DNA of 64,000 nucleotides from an uncultured Collinsella sp. (lineage in GTDB: Bacteria > Actinomycetota > Coriobacteriia > Coriobacteriales > Coriobacteriaceae), in assembly GCA_934621295.1 (NCBI GenBank), contig CAKTVB010000007.1:13079-77078 (forward strand), in the 5' to 3' direction. Both the position numbers and the translations under genes were made by a program. Below, piece by piece: positions 53,277 to 61,864 of the stretch (position 1 is the first letter of the stretch; each line of letters starts with the position of its first letter). A model generated the notes under the pieces. It was not told where the DNA came from. It did no database searches and worked only from the letters and a program-made list of their open reading frames with translations.

Positions 53277-53537
53277 ATGAAGCATTACGAGTGCAAGCAT
53301 TTCCTGGCGCTGGACTGCGAAAAGGGTATGTGCGCCGTCAGCAGGATGATCGTTCCTCTGGATGGCGAGGGCTCCGATGCCTGCCCCCACTTCGAGTGCG
53401 GCAAGCTGTGCAAGTTCTGCGCTAAGTTCCACGATGCCGATTCTCATGGCATCGGCACCTGCTCTGGTTTCGAGAAGGAGACCTGGGCATACGGTGACTG
53501 CGGCGCCTTCTCCTGCGAGAACTTCGAGAACGCGTAG
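53277..53537 (+). CDS. hpdC: 4-hydroxyphenylacetate decarboxylase small subunit
   Basis: An 86-residue Fe-S protein that binds the large subunit and is needed for its assembly and control. The ligands of two 4Fe-4S clusters can be read: His3, Cys6, Cys19, Cys36 and Cys45, Cys48, Cys62, Cys80, very near the spacing I recall for the clostridial subunit. GAGGAG lies 10 bases upstream of the ATG, 23 bases after the hpdB stop. Other arylacetate decarboxylases are reported without this subunit, so it is the best specificity clue. Confidence 0.92.
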   Translation: MKHYECKHFLALDCEKGMCAVSRMIVPLDGEGSDACPHFECGKLCKFCAKFHDADSHGIGTCSGFEKETWAYGDCGAFSCENFENA

Positions 53538-53571
53538 TAACACGTTCTGACTTCCCTATAGCGGGATCTAG

Positions 53572-53609
53572 GTCCCGGCCGGTCTATCGCCTGGCCGGCC
53601 GGGACTTTT
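53572..53609 (+). terminator. Terminator/attenuator between hpdC and hpdA
   Basis: GTCCCGGCCGG and CCGGCCGGGAC form a perfect 11-bp stem followed by TTTTCTATTTC, inside the operon and 28 bases before the hpdA start. Confidence 0.75.
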
Positions 53610-53637
53610 CTATTTCTACCACGTGATCGGAGGGGCC

Positions 53638-54582
53638 ATGAGCGCCGAGCCTACAGGCATGATTTTTGATATTCAGAGTTATTCGGTGCACGATGGTCCC
53701 GGTTGCCGCACTAACGTGTTCTTTACGGGATGCCCCTTGAAGTGCCGTTGGTGTGCCAATCCGGAGAGCTGGCGCCCCAAGCTCCAGTTCATGTTCGCTG
53801 ACCGCGTGTGCAAGTGGGATCAAGGCTGCAAGGCGTGCAGGGATGCATGCCCCCACGGATCGATTCAGTTCGACGAGAACGGAAAGCCGAGCGTAGACTG
53901 GAAAATCTGCAACGACTGCGAGACCATCGAGTGCACTACTTCGTGCGCTGCCGGTGCTCTTAAGCAGACCGTTCGCATTATGACGGTATCCGATCTTGTC
54001 AACACGCTGCGTCGCGACTACAACAACTGGGGCTCCGACGGCGGTGTCACCTTTACCGGTGGTGAGCCGCTCCTGCATCATGAGTATCTGGATGCAGTGC
54101 TTAAGGAGTGCAAGAAGCTCTCGATGCACACTGCAATCGAGACCAGCGGTTATGCAACCGAGGAAGTGTTCATGAAGATCTTCCGTCGTCTGGACTTCGC
54201 GTTCGTCGACGTCAAGAACATGGACCCCGAGGCTCACAAGTGGGGCACCGGTGTTTCCAACGAGCGCATTCTCGACAACATCCGCGCTCTCAAGCGCTCT
54301 GGATGGCCCGGCCGCCTGGTGCTGCGTCAGCCGACGATCCATGGCTTTAACGACAGCGATGAGAACGCCAAGCGTCTCATCGAGTTCATGAATGAGAACG
54401 GTCTCTACGAGATCAACCTGCTTAAGTTCCATCGTCTGGGTCAGACCAAGTGGGAGCAGCTCGGTAAAAAGTATGAGTACTCCGACCATGGTGACATGAC
54501 TCTCGAGCGTATGAGCGAGCTGCAAGATCTGTATCTCGACAACGACATTGCTTGCTACGTTGGCGATGACACTCCGTTCTAA
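53638..54582 (+). CDS. hpdA: 4-hydroxyphenylacetate decarboxylase activating enzyme
   Basis: Radical SAM enzyme that installs the glycyl radical on HpdB. The 314-residue product has the glycyl-radical-activase opening FDIQSYSVHDGPGCRTNVF, the radical SAM motif GCPLKCRWC (Cys-x3-Cys-x2-Cys), then an inserted ferredoxin-like domain with CKWDQGCKACRDACPHG and CNDCETIECTTSC, as in other HPAD/IAD-type activases, and the SAM-binding TFTGGEPLLH. ATG 53638 has GGAGGGG upstream. Confidence 0.92.
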   Translation: MSAEPTGMIFDIQSYSVHDGPGCRTNVFFTGCPLKCRWCANPESWRPKLQFMFADRVCKWDQGCKACRDACPHGSIQFDENGKPSVDWKICNDCETIECTTSCAAGALKQTVRIMTVSDLVNTLRRDYNNWGSDGGVTFTGGEPLLHHEYLDAVLKECKKLSMHTAIETSGYATEEVFMKIFRRLDFAFVDVKNMDPEAHKWGTGVSNERILDNIRALKRSGWPGRLVLRQPTIHGFNDSDENAKRLIEFMNENGLYEINLLKFHRLGQTKWEQLGKKYEYSDHGDMTLERMSELQDLYLDNDIACYVGDDTPF

Positions 54583-54617
54583 TCAATCTCAATCGTGTAG
54601 TTGAGGAGGCGTTGAAC

Positions 54618-55553
54618 ATGGTTTTCGACGCTAACGCATATGAGGCGACGGTTCGTGATTACCATCGCCAGGGGGATATGACCGCGCTCGAGGGCTATTT
54701 GACCCAAGAGATTGCGCGTTTGCGTGAATCAGGCACGATTTGCGCCGGTGTCGCCTGCACCTGTGGCAAGGATGCCGACGCGCTCGCCGAAGAAGATGCT
54801 GCGTGGCAGCATAATCGGGAGCAGGGCCTCATCGTCGCCCTTTCCGATTTGGCCGATCTCTACCGTTCCTCCGGCGCTTGGTACAAGTGTCTGGAGACGT
54901 ACGAGGAGCTTCGTCAGTGCCTGATCGATGAAGGCCTTGAGAATACGCCTGCCTATGCAAGTGCTCTGGTCAATGCTGGGTATGCCTGCCTGGACGCAAC
55001 CGATCCGGAGCGCGCTGCTCGTCTTATCGAGGAGGCCCTTAACGCTTTGGGCGATCCCGACCCTGAGGTTCCCACTGCCGTTCTGCGCGCTCGTGCTCAC
55101 GATGCCCTGGCTGTTTCTTGGGCTATGCGTGGCTTTGCCGAGCAGGCCGAGCAGGCATCGGATGCTGCCGCCGAGGCGGTCTCCGTATGCTGCGCGACAG
55201 GGGAGGACTTCATCGGCGCCCTTTCCAACCACATCGCGACTCTGGCGCAGATTGGGCGTGTCGATGAGGCTGTTTCCACTGTGCACAGCGCGCTTGAATC
55301 TGGCGAGCAGACTCTGGCAGCACAGGACCGCTACACCTTGATGAATCTTCACGCGATGGTGCTCTACCGCGCCAAGCGCTTCGCCGATGCCGGCGATGCC
55401 ATGGCAGAGCTCATCGACCTTGCCCGCGCTTCGAACGATTTGACGGCCCAGCTTCCGTCGATCGCCCGCAACGCGGCAACTATGTACAACCGTGCCGGCG
55501 ATGCCGAGAAGGCCCAATCCTTCACCGCATTAGCCGACCAATTGGAAAGCTGA
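54618..55553 (+). CDS. Tetratricopeptide-like protein in the hpd operon
   Basis: A 311-residue soluble protein made of TPR-like helix pairs (ALSDLADLYRSSGAWYKCLET, ALVNAGYACLDATDPERAARL, HAMVLYRAKRFADAGDAMAEL). Near the N-terminus ICAGVACTCGKDADAL holds closely spaced cysteines (Cys-x4-Cys-x-Cys), which could bind metal. GAGGAGG lies 8 bases before ATG 54618. It sits between hpdA and the transporter gene with short gaps, so it belongs to the operon. It may scaffold the decarboxylase, but this is inference. Confidence 0.82.
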   Translation: MVFDANAYEATVRDYHRQGDMTALEGYLTQEIARLRESGTICAGVACTCGKDADALAEEDAAWQHNREQGLIVALSDLADLYRSSGAWYKCLETYEELRQCLIDEGLENTPAYASALVNAGYACLDATDPERAARLIEEALNALGDPDPEVPTAVLRARAHDALAVSWAMRGFAEQAEQASDAAAEAVSVCCATGEDFIGALSNHIATLAQIGRVDEAVSTVHSALESGEQTLAAQDRYTLMNLHAMVLYRAKRFADAGDAMAELIDLARASNDLTAQLPSIARNAATMYNRAGDAEKAQSFTALADQLES

Positions 55554-55563
55554 GGTTACACTC

Positions 55564-56865
55564 ATGGCAATCTCCAAAGAGACGGCTAAAAAATATGGTA
55601 CTTGTACCGTAATTGCTGCATGGCTTGCCGTTTTCTGCCTCTTTGGCTACAGGTCTTCGTTCTCCATCATGCAGACGTCGCTCGTCGACGGCATGGGCTG
55701 GACTTCGACCCAGGCCTCGCTCGGCTACTGCTTCATGATGACGTTCTACGCCATCACGGCATTCTTCAGCGGCTCGCTGATCGATAAGCGCGGCACCAAA
55801 CCCACGTACATTATCGGCGCTATCTGCTGCTTCCTGGGCTTCTTCCTGACTTCCTTCATTCCCGAGGGCGTCTCCTGGTCCTTCCCGGTCTACCTGCTGA
55901 GCTATGGCGTCTTCGCCGGCGTCGGCACTGGTATGCTCTGGGTTTCTTCGACCATCTCCTGCCGTAAGTGGTACGTCGGTGCCTCTTATGGCTCCAAGTG
56001 GGGCCTCGCCTTCATGGGCGCCCCGATGGCTCAGCTGCTGCTCACCATCGTGGTTTCCCCGGTTCTTAAGAACGCCGGTTGGTCCATGGGCATGAAGCTC
56101 CTCTCTGTGATCATGGCCGTCATGCTGCTTATCGCCGCTGCCGTTGCTAAGCCTATGCCCGACAAGATCGGTGCTCAGCCCTTCGGTCTGGATTCCCTGC
56201 CCAAGAAGGACGAGAGCGCTAAGCCTGCTCGCACTTGGACGGTCGGCGAGGCCTTTAAGACTCGCGCTCTGTGGTGCGACATCTTTGCCTTCATGTTTGC
56301 TGTCATGGGCGAGTTCCTCATCTGGTCTCAGGTCGTTCGTTTCTTCACCATCGACCTCGGCTGGACTCAGGAGTCCCTGTTCGGTATGCCTCTTGCTAAC
56401 GTCGTCTACATGCTCATCGGTTTCGCCGGCATCTTCGCTATGCCTATCACCGGTAAGATTTCGGACGCCCTCGTTGTCAAGATGGGCGTCGAGCGTCCCG
56501 CTCGTCGTCTCATGCTCGTCGTCTCCCCGCTGTTCGGTATCGCTGGCGTCCTTTGCGCACTGACCGGTAACTTCCCGATCGTCTGCCTGGGTATGGTCCT
56601 GCTGTCCGTCTACTGGGGCATTGAGCCCGGTGGCGCTGCTGGCTACGCCGGCACCGTCTTTGGCGGCGCTTCCCTCGGTAGGATCTGGGGCCTCTCCACG
56701 CTCATCATCATGGGTATCGGTCCTTCGTTCGGTACCTTCATGGGCGCCTTCCTGTTCGACATGACCGGCACCTACACGACGTCGCTCTACTTCGGTCTGG
56801 GCGCTTACATCGTTTCCGCCATCTTCGCCATCCTGCTTCCCAATAAGATGAAGGGCGAGGAGTAA
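55564..56865 (+). CDS. MFS transporter, oxalate/formate-antiporter-like (OFA) family
   Basis: A 433-residue membrane protein with 12 hydrophobic segments. Seen: GSLIDKRGTKPTYIIGA, the MFS loop motif between segments 2 and 3, and GAAGYAGTVFGGASLGRIWGLST in the second half, in OFA style. It begins 10 bases after the TPR gene. Likely roles are uptake of 4-hydroxyphenylacetate or export of p-cresol; substrate exchange of that type is known for decarboxylation systems, but here it is inference from position. Confidence 0.85.
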   Translation: MAISKETAKKYGTCTVIAAWLAVFCLFGYRSSFSIMQTSLVDGMGWTSTQASLGYCFMMTFYAITAFFSGSLIDKRGTKPTYIIGAICCFLGFFLTSFIPEGVSWSFPVYLLSYGVFAGVGTGMLWVSSTISCRKWYVGASYGSKWGLAFMGAPMAQLLLTIVVSPVLKNAGWSMGMKLLSVIMAVMLLIAAAVAKPMPDKIGAQPFGLDSLPKKDESAKPARTWTVGEAFKTRALWCDIFAFMFAVMGEFLIWSQVVRFFTIDLGWTQESLFGMPLANVVYMLIGFAGIFAMPITGKISDALVVKMGVERPARRLMLVVSPLFGIAGVLCALTGNFPIVCLGMVLLSVYWGIEPGGAAGYAGTVFGGASLGRIWGLSTLIIMGIGPSFGTFMGAFLFDMTGTYTTSLYFGLGAYIVSAIFAILLPNKMKGEE

Positions 56866-56921
56866 AAGTCCGGCGATCAGATGCAGAATCTGCAGTAGTT
56901 AGATCTACGAGCCTCTCTCGG

Positions 56922-56954
56922 CGCCCCTGGCCTTACGGCCGGGGGCGTTTTTTC
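56922..56954 (+). terminator. Rho-independent terminator after the hpd operon
   Basis: CGCCCCTGGCC and GGCCGGGGGCG form an 11-bp stem (one G-T pair) with a TTAC loop, followed by TTTTTTC. Confidence 0.9.
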
Positions 56955-56974
56955 TTTGTGCGGCTGCGCTCTAG

Positions 56975-57015
56975 CAAAACAAATCCGGGCGCCCGTAAGT
57001 TTCGGACGCCCGGAT
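56975..57015 (-). terminator. Terminator after the trigger-factor-like gene
   Basis: ATCCGGGCG and CGCCCGGAT form a perfect 9-bp stem; on the minus strand it is followed by TTGTTTTGC. Confidence 0.7.
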
Positions 57016-57042
57016 CGGAAAGAGGACTCTTTGTCTGTTTTG

Positions 57043-57639
57043 CTAGTTGAGCACAAGCTGTTTCATGAAATCGGCCGCCTTGGATACGGAGATATCCTGG
57101 CGCACACTTTCGTTTTCGCCGCTAGCGGCGAAGAATCCCACAAGGCCCTCGGTTGGCATGCCGTAAGAGGAGGAGAGGCGCTCAACCTCGTTGGCGTAAT
57201 CGGCGTCAGTGGCCTCGAGGCCTTCTACCTTGGCGATCGCCAAAAGGACGATGCGTTGCCTAAGCTGCTGCTTCGCTTCAACTTCGAACTCAGCGATAAG
57301 CTGGTCCTTAGTGGTCTTCATGGCTTTGAGGTAATCGTCCAGCGAAAGTTGGTCGCTCTCCAGCTTTTGCTGGAGCGTGCGGCCCATGGAAAGGGCCCGT
57401 TCGTGCGCAATCTGCTTGGGTACGCGCAACGTGCTGCTGCTGGCGACTTTCTCGACAAATGCAGCTTGCAGGAAGTAGTCGGTGGTGAGCCCCTGCTGGC
57501 TTTCGGGCACGGTAGATGCCTGCTGAACGGCATGCTCGCGCTCTTCATCGGTAAGGGAAATCGTACGGTAATCCGCAAGCTGTACCGGAATACGGAAAGA
57601 TTCGTACGTAACTTCCACGGTGTTTGGTGCTTTGGTCAT
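57043..57639 (-). CDS. Trigger-factor C-domain-like protein
   Basis: A 198-residue soluble protein. The C-terminal half resembles the peptide-binding arm domain of trigger factor (LRQRIVLLAIAKVEGLEATD followed by YANEVERLSSSYGMP), but the ribosome-binding and prolyl-isomerase domains are absent. The N-terminus resembles the end of the trigger-factor isomerase domain at best. AGGAAC precedes the ATG. It follows a Crp-family gene by 11 bases on the same strand. A dedicated chaperone for a neighbouring protein is possible; the function is unknown. Confidence 0.75.
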   Translation of the reverse strand: MTKAPNTVEVTYESFRIPVQLADYRTISLTDEEREHAVQQASTVPESQQGLTTDYFLQAAFVEKVASSSTLRVPKQIAHERALSMGRTLQQKLESDQLSLDDYLKAMKTTKDQLIAEFEVEAKQQLRQRIVLLAIAKVEGLEATDADYANEVERLSSSYGMPTEGLVGFFAASGENESVRQDISVSKAADFMKQLVLN

Positions 57640-57650
57640 GTTATTCGTTC

Positions 57651-58307
57651 CTAATCGCGATTCTCGTTGAATTCCAGTGCGGGCTGGGCGATATTTCGCA
57701 GTTGCTCGCGGTCTCTGATGCTTACGAGGCCGGTTTGCTCATACGAGATGATCCTGAGCGCTTCGAAGTCGGAGATGATGTTGTACAGATTGCGGCGGCT
57801 GATTCCCAGATCGTCACAGGTCTTGGAGACGTTTTCCATGTAGCAATCGTTGTTCTCGGCATCGAGGATAAGGTGTGCCGCAAAGCGTTGCCGCGGAGTG
57901 AACAGGTCGTAGGACAGCCTGCGACGGTACATGTCGTAAAGGCGTGAGCTCATCTTAAAATAGAAGAAGAGTCTGAAATCCTTATCTTTGATAAGGTTGT
58001 TGAAGACGGGATTTGGAATGCGGATGCAGGCGCAGGGTGTGACTGCGATGCAGTCACAGTATAGATTCTGTCCCCAGTATTTGCTTAAATGTCCGGTCCA
58101 CTCGTCTTCAACGTTGTCGTCTACATGAATACGCCTGCCATTGTGCGAGGTCGCCACAACCTCGATTTGGCCTTCGATCACATACCAGTAGTCTTCGTTG
58201 CGCGCGATGGAGCTAGTGATGCATTCACCCTTTCCAAAACGATAGAGAATTTTGCATTCAGGAAAATCCTTGATGAAGGGGCAAATTCCAGAGTCCTCAA
58301 GCTTCAC
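57651..58307 (-). CDS. Crp/Fnr-family transcriptional regulator
   Basis: The 218-residue protein has an N-terminal cNMP-binding-type beta roll (YRFGKGECITSSI, YWYVIEGQIEVVAT) and a C-terminal HTH (NVSKTCDDLGISRRNLYNIISDFEALRII). Cysteines at ICPFIKDFPEC and YCDCIAVTPCACI might bind a cofactor, so oxygen or redox sensing is possible. GTG start with GGGAGG upstream. It is convergent with the hpd operon and could act at the Crp-like site at 50247, which is inference. Confidence 0.85.
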   Translation of the reverse strand: MKLEDSGICPFIKDFPECKILYRFGKGECITSSIARNEDYWYVIEGQIEVVATSHNGRRIHVDDNVEDEWTGHLSKYWGQNLYCDCIAVTPCACIRIPNPVFNNLIKDKDFRLFFYFKMSSRLYDMYRRRLSYDLFTPRQRFAAHLILDAENNDCYMENVSKTCDDLGISRRNLYNIISDFEALRIISYEQTGLVSIRDREQLRNIAQPALEFNENRD

Positions 58308-58906
58308 GTGCTGCCTCCCTTGCAGTCGCAGCGGAATCTGTAATTTGTTGTATTATCGGCACTTTAATGAGCAACGTACACGCGCAAAATGCGCAAACGC
58401 CGGATGAGCGGCGGTATTTTTCGATTAACGTCGAAGGCCGTGCAAGGGGGGGGGTTATTCAAAAACTTCTCTGAACATGTTTCAAAACCCTAAATTCCCT
58501 AGTGTTTTTGCTATAAATGGGGTTAGTTTTATTTTGCATACAACATAGGCGGGATCATTAAATTAATGCCTATGACTTTTGTGGCTTTTGATTATGAATT
58601 TTGATGCTCGCGCCCCGTGCGAATCAATTATTAGCGAGACTGTCTTCAGCACATCGGTGTTTGCGCGTGTTTAAAGCTCACTGGTCTATTCCGTTATGTT
58701 GTACTTTGCATGCTTGTGCTACACTTGGCAGCAAGAGCGCAACACATCCATTTTCAACAGTTCTATTATGTTTTGCTGATCGCATATGAGCTTTACCTGC
58801 GTATTTGCGCTGCTTTGGACTCGCGTAAGAGGCGAGTTGAATTCTCTCTTTTCATAGGAAGCATGCCACGGCAAGAGTGGCTGCATATAAGGAGGTAGTA
58901 TTCCGC
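58308..58906. other. 599-base AT-rich intergenic region with a G9 tract
   Basis: Contains a run of nine G (58446-58454) about 140 bases upstream of the Crp gene; TTGTAC (58699-58704) and TACACT (58720-58725), 15 bases apart, as a candidate promoter of the transaldolase gene; and a hairpin ACTCGC/GCGAGT (58819-58837) in the resulting ~180-base leader. I find no convincing gene here. Confidence 0.5.
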
Positions 58907-59590
58907 ATGAAGTTCTTCATCGACACCGCTGATCTTGACGAGATTGCAGAGGCCAAAAGCTGGGGTTGCCTAGCCGGCGTCACCACCAACCCGTCCCTGT
59001 ATGCCCGTACGGGCGGCAAGCTTGCGGACTTCGAGCCTCATATGCTCAAGATTGCAGAGCTCTGCGAGGGCCTTCCCGTTTCCGCCGAGTCCACCGCTAC
59101 GACTGCTGAGGGCATGATTGAGGAAGGCCGCCGCCTTGCCGCACTCGCTCCCAACATCGTGGTCAAGCTTCCCGTCTGCGAGGCAGGTCTTGCTGCAACG
59201 CACGCGCTTGCTGCCGAGGGCGTTCGCATCAACATGACGCTCGTTTTCTCTGCAACTCAGGCGCTCCTCGCCGCCAATGCCGGTGCCCGTTACATCTCGC
59301 CGTTCGTCGGCCGTTTTGACGACATCGCCGAGGATGGCATCGAGCAACTGGCTAACGTTGTCACCTGCATCCAGAACTATGACTGGACGGGCAAGAACGT
59401 TGACGATCAGGTCGAGATCATCACTGCCTCCGTGCGCACCCCCAACCACGTCACGCAGGCGGCCCTGTTGGGCGCAGATATCGCGACCGTTCCGTTCGCC
59501 GCGCTTAAGAAGTGCCTCCAGCATCCCCTGACCGATCGCGGTCTCGCAAGCTTCGAGGCCGACTGGAAGAAAGTAGTTGAGCAGGCATAG
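58907..59590 (+). CDS. fsa: Transaldolase of the fructose-6-phosphate aldolase (TalC/FSA) type
   Basis: The 227-residue short-form transaldolase has the opening MKFFIDTADLDEI, GVTTNPSL, the Schiff-base lysine Lys87 in NIVVKLPV, and GARYISPFVGRFDD. Members act as transaldolase in the pentose phosphate pathway or as fructose-6-phosphate aldolase; the two cannot be told apart with certainty here. ATG 58907 follows AAGGAGG. The stop TAG shares one base with the rho start GTG. Confidence 0.92.
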   Translation: MKFFIDTADLDEIAEAKSWGCLAGVTTNPSLYARTGGKLADFEPHMLKIAELCEGLPVSAESTATTAEGMIEEGRRLAALAPNIVVKLPVCEAGLAATHALAAEGVRINMTLVFSATQALLAANAGARYISPFVGRFDDIAEDGIEQLANVVTCIQNYDWTGKNVDDQVEIITASVRTPNHVTQAALLGADIATVPFAALKKCLQHPLTDRGLASFEADWKKVVEQA

Positions 59591-61806
59591 TGGCAACTGA
59601 AGAAACTCAGATTCCCGAGAACCAAGCGCCTGTTGAAGCTGACGCTGCGCCGAAGGCCCCCGCACGCCCTCGGCGCACGCGCAAGGCTGCGCCCAAAGCC
59701 GAAGAAGAGGCAGCTCCGAAGCCTGTTCGCAAGCGTACTCGTGCAGTGAAGGAAGAGACTGCAGAAGCCGTTTCTCCGGAGGTGGCACAGGCTCGTGCCC
59801 TTGCGCAGGTCATGCAGGCGCAGGTTGTTCGAGACGAGCGCCAGCGTCAAGAGCGTGAGGTTGAGGCGCTTACGGGTGATGCGTCTGTCGCGCCCAAGAA
59901 GACGACGCGTCGCCGCAAGGCGGCTGACGCGACAAAGCCTGCCGATTCAGAGAAGCCGGCGACCGCGACCGCTCCTGTTGAAGCTCCGGCCGACGGGGCT
60001 GAGGAGCCCGCTCGCCCCGTTCGTCGTACACGTAAGCCGAAGGCGGATAAAGCCCCGGTGAGCAAGGGAGAAGGCGAGGAGTCTTCGAGCGAGGGTCCCG
60101 CATCCGACGCCTCGGAGGAAAAAGACGTTCGTCCCGGTCGCGCTCGCCGTACGCGCAAGGCGCCCACAGTGCCGCAGGAAACACCGCAAGACGACCCTCA
60201 GCCTTCTTCCGAAAAAGCTAATAAGCAGGATGCACCTGCACCCAAGGAAGAAAAGGTTCCTGAGGGGCCAAAGGAGTCCGAAGAGCCCAAAGCGGTAAAG
60301 CAGGGCAAAGAGGACGAGTCGAAAGACACATCTGACAAGAAAGATGCTCCAAGCTCCGATGGCGATGCTTCGACTGCAGATTCCTCGGATTCCGCTCGTG
60401 GCGATAAGCGCCGTAAGCACCAAAACAAGCGTGAGCATGCCGAGCGCAACGACCGCAACGGCGATCGCCGAGGCGGGCGCCAACAGAACCGCAAGCAGCG
60501 CGGAAACAATCGCTATGCCGCTCCTCTCGAGCCGAGTCTCTCGCGCGAGGAACTGACGGCCATGAAGGTCGCCGAGCTGCGCGAAAAGGGCAAAGAGCTC
60601 GATCTTGATGTGGTCGGCAAGAAGAAGGCCGAGCTTGTCGAAGAGGTCTACACTGCCGCTGCCCGCGCGGAGGGCTTCCGTGATATCCAGGGTATTCTCG
60701 ATATCACTAATGAGGGTTTTGGCTATATTCGCGCTCACGGGTATATGCCCAGCCGCGATGACGCCTTTGTGCCGCTAAATATGATTCGCGCCGCACGCCT
60801 ACGTCCCGGCGATGTGATTGAGGGAACGTTGCGTCCCTCTCGTGCAAACGACAAGTTCCCGGGCTTGGCCAAGATTCGCACCATCAACGGCAAAGATCCC
60901 GAGGAGATGCGTCATCGCCCCAAATTCTCCGAGCTCACGCCGATTTATCCCAATGAGCCGCTCAAGATGGAGCACGGTCGCGACTCCATTACCGGTCGTG
61001 CCATCGACATCGTCTCGCCGATTGGCAAGGGCCAGCGCGGCTTGATCGTCTCTCCGCCTAAGGCGGGCAAGACGACCATCTTGAAGAAGATTTGCCAATC
61101 GATTGCTGCGAACAACCCCGAGGTCTACCTCATTTGCCTGCTGGTAGACGAGCGTCCTGAGGAAGTTACCGACATGGAGCGCTCCATCAAGGGTGATGTC
61201 GTTGCCTCGACGTTCGATATGCCTGCCGATAACCACACGCGTGTTTCTGAGCTCGTGATCGAGCGCGCGAAACGTATCGTCGAGATGGGCGGAGACGTGG
61301 TGGTCGTGCTCGACTCCATTACTCGTCTTGCTCGTGCGTATAATCTCGCCGCGCCGGCATCGGGCCGTATTCTTTCCGGCGGTGTTGACTCTGCGGCGCT
61401 GTATCCGCCCAAGCGCTTCTTAGGTGCCGCGCGCAATATCGAAAACGGCGGATCGTTGACGATCCTCGCTTCGGCGCTTATCGATACGGGCTCCAAGATG
61501 GACGAGGTTATCTTCGAGGAGTTCAAGGGCACTGGCAACATGGAGCTCAAGCTCGACCGAGACCTGGCCGATCGCCGTATTTTCCCGGCCATCGACCCAG
61601 TGGCGTCCGGTACCCGAAACGAGGACCTTCTTATCGACGAGAACATGCGACCTTTTGTTTGGGGTATTCGCCGAATTCTCGCCAATATGAACAATACCGA
61701 GCGCAGTGCGGCTGCGTTCATCAAGGGTCTCAAGGGAACGAATTCCAACGAAGAGTTCTTGATTCGATCAGCGAAAAAGGCGGCAGATCACGAAGCCTCG
61801 CTCTAA
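59590..61806 (+). CDS. rho: Transcription termination factor Rho, with long N-terminal extension
   Basis: Hexameric RNA helicase that ends transcription. The 738-residue protein has ~310 extra N-terminal residues rich in Ala, Lys, Glu and Arg, with repeated RRTRKA motifs (ARPRRTRKAAP, PVRRTRKPKA, GRARRTRKAP) and no predicted fold. Then follow the Rho N-domain (MKVAELREKGKELDL), RNA-binding OB fold (FGYIRAHGYMPSRDDAFV), Walker A SPPKAGKTT (~residue 492) and the catalytic LLVDERPEEVTDM. Such extensions are typical of actinobacterial Rho. GTG start overlaps the preceding stop by one base; no separate ribosome site is clear. Confidence 0.95.
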   Translation: MATEETQIPENQAPVEADAAPKAPARPRRTRKAAPKAEEEAAPKPVRKRTRAVKEETAEAVSPEVAQARALAQVMQAQVVRDERQRQEREVEALTGDASVAPKKTTRRRKAADATKPADSEKPATATAPVEAPADGAEEPARPVRRTRKPKADKAPVSKGEGEESSSEGPASDASEEKDVRPGRARRTRKAPTVPQETPQDDPQPSSEKANKQDAPAPKEEKVPEGPKESEEPKAVKQGKEDESKDTSDKKDAPSSDGDASTADSSDSARGDKRRKHQNKREHAERNDRNGDRRGGRQQNRKQRGNNRYAAPLEPSLSREELTAMKVAELREKGKELDLDVVGKKKAELVEEVYTAAARAEGFRDIQGILDITNEGFGYIRAHGYMPSRDDAFVPLNMIRAARLRPGDVIEGTLRPSRANDKFPGLAKIRTINGKDPEEMRHRPKFSELTPIYPNEPLKMEHGRDSITGRAIDIVSPIGKGQRGLIVSPPKAGKTTILKKICQSIAANNPEVYLICLLVDERPEEVTDMERSIKGDVVASTFDMPADNHTRVSELVIERAKRIVEMGGDVVVVLDSITRLARAYNLAAPASGRILSGGVDSAALYPPKRFLGAARNIENGGSLTILASALIDTGSKMDEVIFEEFKGTGNMELKLDRDLADRRIFPAIDPVASGTRNEDLLIDENMRPFVWGIRRILANMNNTERSAAAFIKGLKGTNSNEEFLIRSAKKAADHEASL

Positions 61807-61828
61807 CGCGTCTTCAAAAAGGTTCTGG

Positions 61829-61864
61829 GAACCGGGGAGGATTGGCCTTCCCGGTTCTTTTTTT
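61829..61864 (+). terminator. Rho-independent terminator after rho
   Basis: GAACCGGGGAGG and CCTTCCCGGTTC form a 12-bp stem (one G-T pair), followed by TTTTTTT. The rest of 61865-62119 shows a small GNRA hairpin (GGCGAAAGCC, about 62073) but no gene. Confidence 0.9.
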
